This document shows, one piece after another, positions 11,742-23,505 of a DNA stretch of 64,000 nucleotides. This stretch comes from Morchella semilibera. Taxonomy: Eukaryota; Ascomycota; Pezizomycetes; Pezizales; Morchellaceae. The notes under the pieces are model-generated. The model was not told the DNA's origin, searched no databases, and saw only the letters and a program-made list of their open reading frames with translations. The translations under genes and the position numbers were made by a program. The stretch is from positions 620,001 to 684,000 of the forward strand of contig WBVU01000015.1 in NCBI GenBank assembly GCA_009192285.1. The letters are read 5' to 3'. The first letter of the stretch is position 1. Each line of letters opens with the position of its first letter.

Positions 11742-13338
11742 ATGACTGAAACAAACTCTGCCTATGCCCTTTCTCAGGCTCACAAGGAGGTAGGCTATCA
11801 GCTACAGTAGTTTTATCAAGTTGATACATAATGACTCACACTATCTATAGCTCATTGAGACTTCTCTTCGTGACAGTGACCCTGAGGTCCAGAAGATCAT
11901 GGTTATTTTATCTCATCTCATCTCATTTCATCTCAATTGCTAAACCTTAATAGGACCTCGAGATCAAGCGTCAGCGCGAGTCTATCCTCTTGATTGCCTC
12001 CGAGAACGTCACCTCCCGCGCTGTCTACGATGCTCTCGGTTCCCCTATGTCCAACAAGTACTCTGAGGGATACCCCGGTGCCCGTTATTATGGTGGTAAC
12101 GAACACATTGACTCAATTGAGACTCTCTGCCAACAGCGTGCTCTCCAAGCGTTCCACCTCGACTCTGAGAAATGGGGTGTCAACGTCCAGTGCTTGTCTG
12201 GATCCCCTGCAAACTTACAGGTGTACCAGGCTATCATGAAGCCTCATGAGCGTCTTATGGGCCTTGACCTTCCCCACGGTGGTCATTTGTCTCACGGATA
12301 CCAGACAGCTACCAAGAAGATCTCAGCTGTTTCAACTTACTTCGAGACTATGCCCTACCGTGTTGATCCTGCGACTGGTATCATCGACTACGACATGCTC
12401 GAGAAGACTGCTGTTCTTTACCGCCCTAAGACCCTCGTTGCCGGTACCTCCGCATACTGCCGCAACATTGACTACGCCCGTATGCGTAAGATCGCTGACC
12501 TCGTCGGCGCCTACCTTGTTGTTGACATGGCTCACATCTCTGGTCTTATTGCCGCTGAGGTCATTCCTAGTCCTTTCCTCCACGCTGATATCGTCACCAC
12601 CACCACCCACAAGTCTCTACGTGGTCCCCGTGGCGCCATGATCTTCTTCAGGAAGGGAGTGAGGAGCGTCGACAAGAAGGGAGAGGAAACCCACTACGAC
12701 TTGGAGAACCCAATCAACTTTTCGTAGGTTTTTATTCACTTCGGCTCTGGATTATGCTAACATTTCAAAGTGTCTTCCCTGGTCACCAAGGTGGTCCCCA
12801 TAACCACACCATCACTGCTCTTGCCGTTGCCCTCAAGCAGACCTTCTCTCCTGAGTACAAATTCTACCAGCAGCAGGTCATCGCCAACGCCAAGACCCTC
12901 GAGGAGGAGTTCCGCCGCATGGGATATAACCTCGTCTCTGGCGGAACCGACTGCCACATGGTTCTGCTCGACCTCAAGTCCGTTCGCCTCGATGGTGCTC
13001 GTCTCGAGGCTATCCTTGAGGCTGTTAACATCGCCTGTAACAAGAATGCTACCCCCGGTGACGTTTCCGCTCTCTCACCCTCTGGTATCCGTGTCGGTAC
13101 TCCCGCCATGACCACCCGTGGTTTCGGTGCCGAGGAGTTCAAGCGTGTTGCCCAGTACTTTGACACTCTCATCAAGCTCGCCAAGAAGATTCAGTCCGGG
13201 CTGCCAAAGGAGGCCAACAAGCTAAAGGACTTCCGCAAGCACGTTCTCTCTGGAGAGGTCCCGGAGCTCAATGAGATGAAGAAAGAGATCGCCGCGTGGG
13301 CATCTACTTTCCCTCTCCCCGTTGGCCCTGCCTCATAG
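11742..13338 (+). CDS. Serine hydroxymethyltransferase (cytosolic type)
   Basis: Four exons, 11742-11789, 11851-11901, 11954-12723 and 12771-13338, encode 478 residues. The enzyme is PLP-dependent and interconverts serine plus tetrahydrofolate with glycine plus 5,10-methylene-tetrahydrofolate. Family hallmarks are clear: [59 protein letters not shown] and the PLP-lysine segment [13 protein letters not shown], with the lysine at about residue 253. [12 protein letters not shown] spans the last splice junction. The absence of an N-terminal presequence before [16 protein letters not shown] suggests the cytosolic isozyme. Introns are 61, 52 and 47 nt with GT-AG ends; the second consists largely of a ctcat repeat. 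Codon use is strongly C-biased in the third position, typical of a highly expressed fungal gene. Confidence 0.97.
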
Positions 13339-13855
13339 ATTATTTGTATCTAGAGTTTAATTTCCTTGGTAATTTTCTTTTCTTTTCGTCTGGGTCTTGG
13401 GGGGAAAAAGTGCTTCAACTCACAAGTGGCCTCTATTTTGTGCTGTCTTGAAATTTATCTTGTAGCTCAACGCTAGGAGTTTTTTATCGGTTTGGTTTAT
13501 GTATAAGAATGAAAAATTATTCTAAGACACTAGATTTCCGATTTCCCACCTGCTTTCCAAACCCCGATGGTGACCCACCTAGCTGCCAACAATATTGCCA
13601 ACTATTGGTCTACTCTATAAAATGTATCGTGGGGGGAAGGAAAAGGAAAAGGAAAAGGAAAAAAAAGTCCAACCCAGAAAAGATACTTCTAACTTTAACC
13701 CTCTTTATTAGTTGCGTTTATACTATCAGAGCTTTAGTATATATATAAAAAAAACGCTTCTCAATGTTTCTCACCCATTTTTTAAAGCCTTTCTCTCCCC
13801 AAACCCATTCTGTAGATGGGGACTTGTGGAAATATTCAGGATAAGATTGTCTGTA
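13339..13855. other. 3' flank of SHMT up to tRNA-Arg
   Basis: This should contain the SHMT 3' untranslated region. It has a purine-rich (ggaaaa)n stretch at about 13637-13665. No gene recognised. Confidence 0.5.
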
Positions 13856-13938
13856 TGATCGCACCAGGGGTCGAACCTGGAATCTCTTGATATCAATGAT
13901 GATCGTAGTCAAGCGCCTTGCCATTGGGCCATGCGACC
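13856..13938 (-). tRNA. tRNA-Arg (anticodon ACG) with 11-nt intron
   Basis: On the minus strand the acceptor GGTCGCA pairs with TGCGATC, with discriminator A. The anticodon stem CTTGA/TCAAG encloses CTACGA, an 11-nt insertion and a final A, so the anticodon is ACG. The T-arm is CCAGG-TTCGACC-CCTGG. Removing the insertion, which lies one base 3' of the anticodon, leaves a normal 72-nt tRNA. Confidence 0.92.
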
Positions 13939-15109
13939 AGTGATGTAAAGCTTTGATATCAAAGTTAAACGATATTACTGCTTAATTGAACCTTATTTAT
14001 GAATAATCCTAAGACTATATAAACTACTTGTACCATGTCTATTCAAATAAAGCTAAAGGCTCCCTACTCTCCCCTACTCCTCTCACCATTCCTCTCACTC
14101 ACGCCCCCCCCCCCCCCAAACCTATATACACTCAGAGAGTTGTCAAGTACTAATTTTAGTAGCGCGGTGTGGTAGCTCTGATAAGGAAGAGATGCGAATT
14201 CTAGTTTTGTATGGTGCCCCGCTACGATGAGAGCCCTTTCTCTTCCTATAGCTAAATACCCAGCCCTGGGCGCTGGGTGATATTTCTATCGGGAATTAAG
14301 GCGGACGTTCTTGGTAGTGGTCTATTGGACGGCCTTTACCTATGGGCACTGGTTGCGCCGGTAGGTTGATGATCGGAGAGTAAAATACCTAAATATCTTT
14401 CTGCTAAGTATAGAAACCCCATTCGGCATGTTCTCAACCTTTTTCCGTCTCTAATCTCTAGAAGTTTATTTACTTTCTGGGTTTGATGGGGTACTCTCCT
14501 AAAGGGGCTTCACTCAAGCTTATAGGCGACAATAAATCGTTGGTGGGTACCGAGACCAGAGAGTGGTGATTTACCATCATGAGTGATCACTCGCTATAAA
14601 TCTTCCCTTAAACTGTTGTTTTGTTCTTAATTATAAACCATTTCGTGATTCTGGATCCGGCTAACCCAGTTTTTATTTGTAATAAAGCAAACTATACTAT
14701 TGCTCTTTACCTTTAGTTAATCTAGAGTGATCTGTCCTATCTTACTGTAGGTAGTACGTACTTAGTAGAGCGGTAATATATGGTGACAGGAACCACCGGA
14801 TCGATGCCAAAAGCAACAACGCAACAAGATATATGTTTAATAACATAAGTACAACTAGTCTAACATATAAATCTCAGGCCTGTATGACAGCTATCAAAAT
14901 TAAGGGCTCGGAGTGGACTTGCGAAATTTTCAAATCCCATACAAATTCGAGGTCTTGGCAGTAATTTCAGGATCTCACTCAAGACTACTACAGTTGAAAG
15001 TAAGCTCAGAGAATAATTCACCCTAGTAATTGCTATTATACAACTCTTCAAGCTAATCCATCAAAATAGCCTTTCCTGGTGTGTTTTGTTCTAACCAAGA
15101 AATATAAAG

Positions 15110-15388
15110 TACAGCCACTCATCAAAAGTGTTCGTGATTCGGATCTAATATGACATGTCCGGCTCAAGTCAGTTATCGAACTGTGCGTTGAAATGTTTAA
15201 AATCTCAAGCCACCAGTACTTAATGGAGGCTAAAATCAATATTAGATCTTCATGGTGTTTTTATTCTCTGTTATCAGGTTTCTATAATTCTATAGATACA
15301 TTTGAGTTCTTTGATACAACTCTGTAAGCCATATTGAGCACTGACCATCTTATATATGAATCACGAACACTTTTGAAGAGTGGTTGTA
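15110..15388. mobile_element. MITE-like element, about 28-bp terminal inverted repeats, TA ends
   Basis: Arms at 15115-15140 and 15358-15383 (left begins CCACTCATCAAAAGTGTTCG) are inverted copies with one mismatch in 26 bp. The match continues outward through TACA to TA at both extreme ends (15110-15111 and 15387-15388). It is 279 bp long with no coding capacity. Structure suggests a non-autonomous Tc1/mariner-type element. Confidence 0.65.
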
Positions 15389-18186
15389 GATACATAGTTA
15401 ATCACACGCCATCCTCCCCCGAAAGTGGCAGTGACCCAAGACACGAATTCTATTGTTCACTAGAACCCTATAAGGTCAAAGGGGCTTTCTTCGACAACCC
15501 AGGTGCAGAGACCACCACTTGCTACCCCAAATATACACCCACTAGTTAGGTTCGAGGCTCTGCCACCCGGGGCCTCTCCCAGCGTACAGCCCAATACTTG
15601 GCAGGTTTTATATATGTATAGGCCTCTCTATCCAACTCGTGGGTAGATATGCTGCGCACCACTCCCACACCCCAGAGACCCATGAGTCTCAAAGGATAAC
15701 ACGAACCCAGAACTGGCAACAAACGCTACTAGTTCAGGCTCTCAAAGGCCCTCCCCAGATTCTGCTCTGTTTGAACTTTAAACAGGAACACCGTTCAAAA
15801 CACCAAATCGAGTAGCGTCATATTGCTAAGATGCTTCCGGGGTCAGGATTTGGCCCCCTTCCATCTACCAAAATAGATCTGGCATCCGGCCCAGTTGCCG
15901 GCCCGAGTGATAATCCATGATTAACTGTTATTCCCTGCAAGAAAACAAAGCGTAAGAGCCCTACCTAGGCTCCTTACTGTAACAACTTTAACAATCTTAG
16001 CAGGGAGGGAAAAACGCTACAAAACTCGCTGTTCTTGGTCATATAGGCCGAGTGGAAGGGTTTTCATGGGTTGCATAATTGGGGTTTTTTTTCTTCATCT
16101 ATCACTCGGTGTTCAACGGCTATCCAGCGTGATACAGCGAAGGCTTACCCCGGAGTTTCGCTCGTAAAGGGTGTCTAAGGCGGATACGATTATACTTGGA
16201 GGGGATCTGTATCTGCAAAGCCGAGCACTACTACAACTTACTCACTGGATACTTTTTTATATGTTCAAGCATAATGACATCTAGGGGCACTATCAAGGTC
16301 ATAGAAGCTATCATTTCTTATGATAACCGCTGGCAGAGGGGCCTGGATACAGCTCCTCTTGGCAAGCAATTGGCCTACTGGGAAAGCTACGGAGAGGTGA
16401 TAATGCGGGGGGGCACCGGGGGGAAAAACCTGTGCCCCAAAGTATATTCCCCGAAACCATTTATCCAATTAGGAGCTATCCTCCCTCTTGTTTGCCTGTT
16501 CAAGGCCTGCTTCGAGAATTACTAGCAATGACGACACCTAAACGGCAACTCGACCAATCAACCAACAAAAAACCATATCTCAGTGCCCCTATCTGAATCC
16601 ATCTCAATACACAATTGCTAACAAGCATCGCTTGTGTTCTCCTAACCAACAGCCCTAGCCTTTTATCTTTCAACACTCCCTTAAGCGAAGGCCCCGGTCC
16701 CGATCCTTGCCCCCCTGCTTACTCTCCTGCCCGCCACCGGTCTGGACCTCTCTGAGGTGTTTTGTGTTGAGGTGATCAAAGGGCGTGAACTTTCTTTTCA
16801 TAGCAAGTTTGCCGGATAGGAAACGCCGGCGATCGATTATTTAGCATCATGAGGCCAAGAGGAAGGAGAGAGTGCGGAGAAACGGCTGGCTAGTTGGTTG
16901 GGTTGGGAAACAACAAACAGCACACAGAGTAAGGCGGTGGTGGGGGAGAGAGAGAGCCACGATCGTTGTGGATGTTGTTTTTAAAATATGGCCGACCTGC
17001 GGACGCCTCTTTGGGCTTCTACTCCCCTTTTATTCGAGACCCCTAACAAACACGGCGGGCCGGAGGTGGCGAAGGCTTCATTTCGATTTAAAGAATCCAT
17101 GTCGAAGATGAAGAGAGGAGGAGTGGTAAGGGGTATATCGCCGCCGCCACTTTTTTTTTTTTTTTTTTTTTTTTTTTTACGCTTGCAGAGTAAACCTTGT
17201 CTGCAATATCAAAAACCCCCCCATCTGGATCACACGATCTCACTCGGCAGTCTCCCGCCCCGACAGCTTCTTCCCCAATCGCTTCAATTACCACTCGGAT
17301 TTGTCAGAAAACCCTGTATAGGGCAAAAAATGGAAGGTGCGAGAAGAGGGATTGGTGCCGAGACTTTTTTCCTCCTCATCGACCGATCTGAAGAGGGCCC
17401 CGTCCGAATTGATATTCGGGATAGCCGCATCGTTGCTCGTTTTGGTTTTTTTTTTTTTTTTCCTTCCCCGTGGCGACAACGCTATGTCTTTTCATAAATT
17501 AATCCCGGCCCGCGTTATAAACGCCGAGGTTACCGAGGATACAAGATAAAAATAAATAAAAAATAAAAAAAAGGATCGATGCTAGAATATTTTGAGTGTG
17601 GATTATGAGGGGGGGGGGGTGTTTGGATCGATGTATTTTTATGTGTACGTATCTTTTTTTATTTATATTTTTATTTTTTTTATCGCTGCTGCTGCTGCTG
17701 CTGCTTGTTTACGCAACCACGATGAGATATACATACCAGCCCAACAATCAGACTTTCAAACATGACTTGATGCACTAGTAGAGATGGTACATAGACGGCT
17801 CTCTCTTACCCTAGGTAGGCAGGCATGAGCTGTTTGTTGTGCCGGACTGGACTGGACCGGAGTGAGGGCAACTGGATTTCAGGTGGTAGTATGTATGTAT
17901 GTAAATACCTATCGCTGTGTTGTTGTTGTCGTTCCGATTTTGTTCATCAGCGATCACTCGATCACGTACATGTCGCATCTTACTACCTTCCTTGTCCAGG
18001 GAATGAATGGGTCGAGGTAAGGTGACCCGATGGTTTATTAGTGGACAGGGACAGCCAGGCAGGCAGGGCAGTTGATGATGAGTGATGGGATGTTGAGCGC
18101 CGGACCACAGTAAAAAAACTACGTGTAAAAAGTACGCGCTGTCAGCTGGTTCAGCGGAACATTTTTGATGGGGGGGGGGGGGGTAC

Positions 18187-18236
18187 ACCCACACACCCAG
18201 ACACACCACACACACACACACATACACACACACACG
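18187..18236. repeat. (CA)n microsatellite next to a G run
   Basis: A mostly CA dinucleotide array, interrupted by a few other bases, follows a G run at 18169-18183. It looks like ordinary simple sequence, likely polymorphic. Confidence 0.8.
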
Positions 18237-18720
18237 TACATGTATGTCGGTATGTATTTACCTATTCGCATTGTATCTATCTCTCCATCACCAGCATCAG
18301 CCATCATCCGCAGCAAAACCAAAAAAAACAAGAAAAAAGAAAAGAAAAAGAACAGGAAGAAGAGGCATGGTCTGCACGGACATTTAATTGCCGACCATCT
18401 GATTGGAGATCATGTGCAGGAACCAGTCCCCGATGCTTGGCAACAGGACCAGCCAGACGCGAGACGCAAGCAGGGCCGTTGCTATCGAAACGTGACCGAC
18501 TGACGGCCAGCGCAGATAATGGGGTGTGTGTGTATCTGTATGCAGTAAGCGCGCGCGGGGGGGGGGGGGGGGGGAGGGAGGGGGGAGTACTGTACCTACT
18601 GGAACGATCAACATCTCCAACAACAGCAGCAGCAACAACAACAACCATGGATTTAAAAAAAAGCCGAAGATGAGCCGAAGAGGGAAAAAGGGCTTCTATA
18701 TCCCTATTTTAGGAGAAACA

Positions 18721-18840
18721 GGAGCAGAAGCAAAAGCAGAAGCAGAAGCAAAAGCAAAAGCAAAAGCAAAAGCAAAAGCAAAAGCAGGAGCAGAGGCAGA
18801 GGCAGAGGCAGAGACAGAAGCAGATGTGAAGCAGAGGCAA
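18721..18840. repeat. Hexameric AAAGCA / GAAGCA / GAGGCA repeat array
   Basis: About 120 bases of imperfect six-base units. Read as protein it gives alternating Lys/Glu-Ala, which produces a spurious 135-codon open frame spanning 18526-18933. No homology or intron structure supports coding. Confidence 0.8.
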
Positions 18841-21634
18841 GGAGAATATGTTGACCTTTTTTTTTTTTTACAATCAATCAATCAGTCAATCATAGGTAGT
18901 AGATACTCTCGGTGCAACAATCTGAGTAGGTAACTACATATCGCGCGAGCTGTGTGATGTACCCCGCGCTGCACGTAAACTTCACTCCACGGAGAGGGAA
19001 AGGCGGGGTATCAAATCATAGCTCAATACCGAGCCAAATAACCTACATGCCCTAATATGTGTGATATGTGTGGTATGCGGGCCTACATCCACCACTGGAC
19101 TCATTGCCCAAAGGAATAATCCGGAATAGACCTTTTAAGGTCCGCAGTAGAACGTTACACCGTTGCGCACGGCCACATCACCGCGGGCAGGCAGCTTCTT
19201 CCTTCAGTGCCTACATGTAAGTAAGTATGTAATGTAGCCAAATCATCATCACCGCACCACCACCACCACCACCGAAGAACGGACCGACTCATCTCAAGCT
19301 TCTTGAAAACAAGTTTTTTTTTTTTTTTCCCTCGTTCTTGTCGTCTTTATCCTCCATTCCCCTAGGCTAGGCTAATGCCCGATTCATCTGAGCATATCAT
19401 GGCATAGCCTTTGGGGGGGGGGGGTGATTGCCGAAAACTTCATGAGAGGGTACGGGTGATGATTGCAGACTCATTGTGATCATCCGACCTTTGCACAGAA
19501 TAACCCCCCCCCATAAAATGAGTTATTATCATTCACCCCTCCATCCCAACATAGTAAAAGAACAACAAACCCAAAACCCAACAAACCATCCCATCGAAGC
19601 CGACCAAAAGTTAGAAAAGAAAAAAAGAAAAGAGAAAAAAGAAAGTCCCCGCACCCAGTAAACTAACTAACTAGATCCCACCCCCCTCCTCCTTCCTCTT
19701 CTACGGCAGCAAGCATCAGCCCCTCATCAGTTGTAGTACCTACCGGTAGGCTCTCCATAACTAAAGAAACCCCCACAAAGTAGGCTGTATGTTCCAGATT
19801 CCTACATACTTCTTACGTACTCGTATCCAATATCAAAATGTTATTCCCCCCCAGCTTCCCTTTAGCCCTTCACCTTCTTTCCCGTCCACACTTCCCGGTT
19901 CCGCACCCCCGAAACTCTATCGGCGTTAATGCCCTCCCAGAGTGGATGTAAATATGTATGTCCCAGTCTGTTACCATGGCCACGGACTTTCAAGGGCACC
20001 AGTTCCAGTTCAGCGTGCAAGGCTTCTTCTCCCTCTTCGTGTCTGGGGTCGCGCGCGCGGTGTGGGGGGGGGGGGTGTGTGTGGGAATGGGAAGTGGTGG
20101 GTGGCCCGTGTGTGGGTGGGGTGGGTGGTTCCTGGTCATGGATAAGCACTCGTTTATCGCAATTCGCGATAAGGGTGAACACAGAACAGGGACAGACCCC
20201 GGATTCTGGGGGGGGGGGGTGGTGCGCGCACCAATTTCCAACTCACACAACCCCTTCCCCCTGGCCCCCCTCCCTCCTGGAATTCATATCTACGTACAGC
20301 CTATCTAGTTCCATTCTGTCTTAGAGAGAGCTCTGTGCTGGCTTCTGTCTCTCTCACTCTCTCTCTCTCTTCAAACCCTCCCGGATCCCCCCCCCCCCCT
20401 CATCATCATCATTAATTAATTCTTAGCTGGCTTCCCCAATGATGCTCCTGCACATTGCACATTGCACAATTGCAATGGGTCGGAGGAGGGGGGGGGGGGA
20501 ACGTCACGATACATATTCGTGCCTATATGTCTACAATTTGAAATTTTCTGGTAGAAACACCCGTCCCAAGTGACGTCAAACATCCCTTCGTCACTTCTGC
20601 AACCTTACTGAAACTGGGGTGCAAAATAAGGGTAGGAGAGGGTAAAAAAAAATAGATTGAACCCCCCAAAAATTTCCTACACACCGTATGTATCATTCAT
20701 CACCACCACGACGACGACACATCATATCACGAGTTCAGCTACCCATTACTTCTCGAACACGAGAAGGAAGCATCACGGATATGCATGCACTTAGAGAGTA
20801 CGTACTCTAAGGACTCTATATGCGCTAGTCCAATGTTGAGAAAAAAAATTATAGAACAGAAATAAATTCCCTTTTTTATTTATACCCTTTTTTCCTTTTT
20901 TGGACCAGTTTCCCTTTTTTTTTTTCTTTACCCACCCGCCCGCTCCCATCAGCCCAGCTCCAATCCCTAAGCCAAAATCGAGAAGTAGAAAAGAGGAAAA
21001 GTTACAAAAACGCAGGTTTGGAGAAGAAAGCAAATATCAACATGCCGGGAAAAAACAACGATGATCCGGGCCATATGAACGACTCAGGACCATGGGTGCG
21101 TAAGATCATGACATGAGGGAAATCATTAAAAAGAAACACCAAAGAAGCGCAAAAAAAGAAAGAAAGAGTAAAAAAAATCAAAGAGCGCCCCAGTAGTAAT
21201 TCCTCTCTATAAATTTTTATAAGGAAAAGAAATAGGAAAATAATCAAACTTACAACACGGGGAAAAACGTGGGGAAAAAAGGGTATAATGTAAAACTAAA
21301 GTCGCGGTAGTAAAAGAAACCAGGGGGGAAGTGGGGGATATTGCGACTCCGTCTCACGTTACACCAACAAACCCCAAAAAGGAAAGTATTAAAACTACAA
21401 CTATTAGAAATAACCGCCGCAACGAAGGACAGTACGGCGCAAACGAATGCAGAAAAGAGAGAAGTAGAAGAGAAAAAAGCAATTGCAAACGAAACAGTAA
21501 TGAAACCCGTATAGCCTATCCATTAACCCACTCGGACCTTTTTCTAGAGTTCCCCACAAGAAAAAAAAAAGGCGTGATGATGCGCCGGGATTACCCCACG
21601 TTATTAGTGACGGGGTATCGCGCTATGATTCCTC

Positions 21635-23505
21635 TTAGTGGCTTCCCTCGCGTTCTTTCTCGCTATGAGACGAGGTGCTTGAGGCTCCCGCCGCTGCTCC
21701 TGTGGCTCTAGGGGTAGTAGAGTCGCCGACGCTCAACCCCGCCATTCCGGGCACCAGGCTAGGCACCTCCGAGGGTTGCGCAAAACTAGCTCCAGCGGGA
21801 GGCGCAGGAGAAACCGGGTATTTAACTCCATTCTCACTATTGAGTGTGCTAATATCGGTAGCCTCCATTTCCTCTGACACTGTCGGAACGCTGAGTGTGG
21901 CACCATTAGGTGTACCAGTACCGGGTGTGGACACACCGAGCCCCGTTTTTCTCTCCAGCCTTTCGTCTGCCCCCACGGAGCTGCTCACACTGCCAGCCCT
22001 GCTTCTCGCTAGAGCTGGGCTCACAAACCCGCTCCCTAACCCCGCACCGCTGCCACCAAAAGCCAATTCACTACCGGCCCAACAGCCAAACCTTCTCACG
22101 AGACCTCCTATCATCTTGACAAAGAACATATGCACCTCGACAAAGAGCTCTTCTCTGCCGACCAACTCCGCTAGCCCCTTCTGGCTGACGCCAAATCCAT
22201 TCTCGCCAGGCGGCCTTCTGCGGAGGAACCCTTCGGGCCCACGAGAAGCGACGGAAGAGAACGAATTGTTCAGCGACGGAGACACCTGTGCATCTTCCTG
22301 TTGCTTTTTTGCTGCCAATTGCTTGATGCGGTGCACTAGGGTTTCGAATGCCGAAACCACGTACTTCCATGAACTGACAACAATTTTTTGGTCAGGACAT
22401 ATACAAACTAGTGCATACGAGCGTCTTCCTCCCCGAGCTTTGGGATCAGGAAGTCGAAACACATAGGCAATTGTGTATCCTGCAAGAGGGTCCCCGAACA
22501 TCATGGGGCCTGTTTGAGCAGGTATCAGCTCGCAAGAGAGCGTGCGGACGCATGCCTGCCGCAAGGTAGTGTAATGTGCAGGCACAGTTGGAGCTCTAGT
22601 AGAGATATATGTCAATTGATGTGTATGCGTAGCTAGCCCGTTTGTGGAACTGCCTTGCGGAGCTCCGTCATCAGACGCAGGGGCGGAGTGAAAGTAGGTA
22701 TGCGCGCCAGGGGACGAAGAAAGATGACGAGCATCATCGTTCTGACGTTGAACAGCTCGGATATTCGAGAATTGGCCTTCTGCCGGCTCTTCCTCGTCTT
22801 CGCTCCCGGATGGGGTGCAGGCAAGAATTGATTCCTTTGTGCGCAGCGTAGGCCGCGTGACAGTACCATTGGAGGATGCTCGTTCCTGAAGGCCCTTGGG
22901 GAGGGTCATACTACAGTTCTTGCAGGTATCACCACCGGTGGAGACCCCTGTCGTGGAAGCCGCTGATGGACCTGCATATCCTGGACCTGCAGTAGCAAGG
23001 GAGGCACTAGCCAGAACAGGGCTCCTCGGTGATGGAGGGGGTGTCTCCATTGGGGTGGAGACATTAGATGATGAGGCTGAAGAGGTTGTAGTCCCACTAT
23101 GACTTAGGAGCGATGCGTTTGGACGGAGACTTGAGGCGCTCTGGGAGGCTAGGGTATTTAGGGCAGGATTACTCTTATTGAGATGGACCGAGCTGTTATG
23201 GGAGGTTTGAGGAGGTGTTGGGCCAAATGGTTGCTGCTGGTGTGGCGTAGAAGGGACAATTGTGCCTGAGCTTGCAGTAGAGGGACAGCATGTCGTGCAT
23301 ATCGGGGGGGTCACTTGAGTGCAGATGATTGATGTAGGACCATGGATCTCGCAGAAATGCGCGAGGGACACCTGGTGACAGGAGATCCCATTAGCTATGC
23401 ATAATCTACATGCAGGCCCGGGACTGGGGGGGGGGGTGTGAAAGAAGGGGGAGGGGGTTCGAGTACGATGAAATGTAGAAGGGATCAGCATACAATGAAG
23501 TTCAT
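21635..23505 (-). CDS. Lst7 / folliculin-like longin-domain protein
   Basis: The proposed model has a 12-nt first coding exon (23505-23494, MNFI), a 122-nt GTATGC...CAG intron and a long second exon (23371-21635), 582 residues in all. The joined N-terminus MNFIVSLAHFCEIHGPTSI follows the start of folliculin family proteins. Without the join the frame opens at an ATG at 23491 and adds 40 unlike residues. Lst7/FLCN with Lst4/FNIP acts as a GAP for Rag-type GTPases in amino-acid signalling to TORC1 at the vacuole or lysosome. The folliculin N-terminal region is visible in two blocks: residues 1-40, then YISTRAPTVPAHYTTLRQ, CELIPAQTGPMMFGDPLAG, YTIAYVFRLPDPKARGGRR and SYALVCICPDQ. The blocks are separated by a long Ser/Thr/Pro-rich insert containing CxxC pairs (CTTCC; CKNC). 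The C-terminal third is disordered, and no DENN domain is visible, as in yeast Lst7. Confidence 0.85.

Larger units (their letters stand above)
13939..21634. other. 7.7-kb gene-poor, low-complexity intergenic region
   Basis: No protein gene could be supported. The first half has an inverted-repeat element (15110-15388). From about 16,700 onward it is dominated by simple sequence: a T run at 17151-17179, G runs of 9-20 bases at about 17609, 18169, 18556, 19413, 20067, 20208 and 20488, a (CA)n array at 18187-18236, and an (AAAGCA)n array at 18721-18790. TACATGTA occurs at 18237 and 19212. Open frames here are low-complexity translations of these repeats. The far right should hold the 3' flank of the Lst7-like gene. 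Confidence 0.6.

Noticed and set aside
18526-18933. 135-codon Ala/Lys/Glu-rich frame
   Set aside because: It is a translation of a hexanucleotide repeat with no unique sequence resembling a protein.
21675-22466. 263-codon plus-strand open frame
   Set aside because: It lies wholly antisense to the Lst7-like exon and its composition mirrors that gene's Ser/Pro-rich region.
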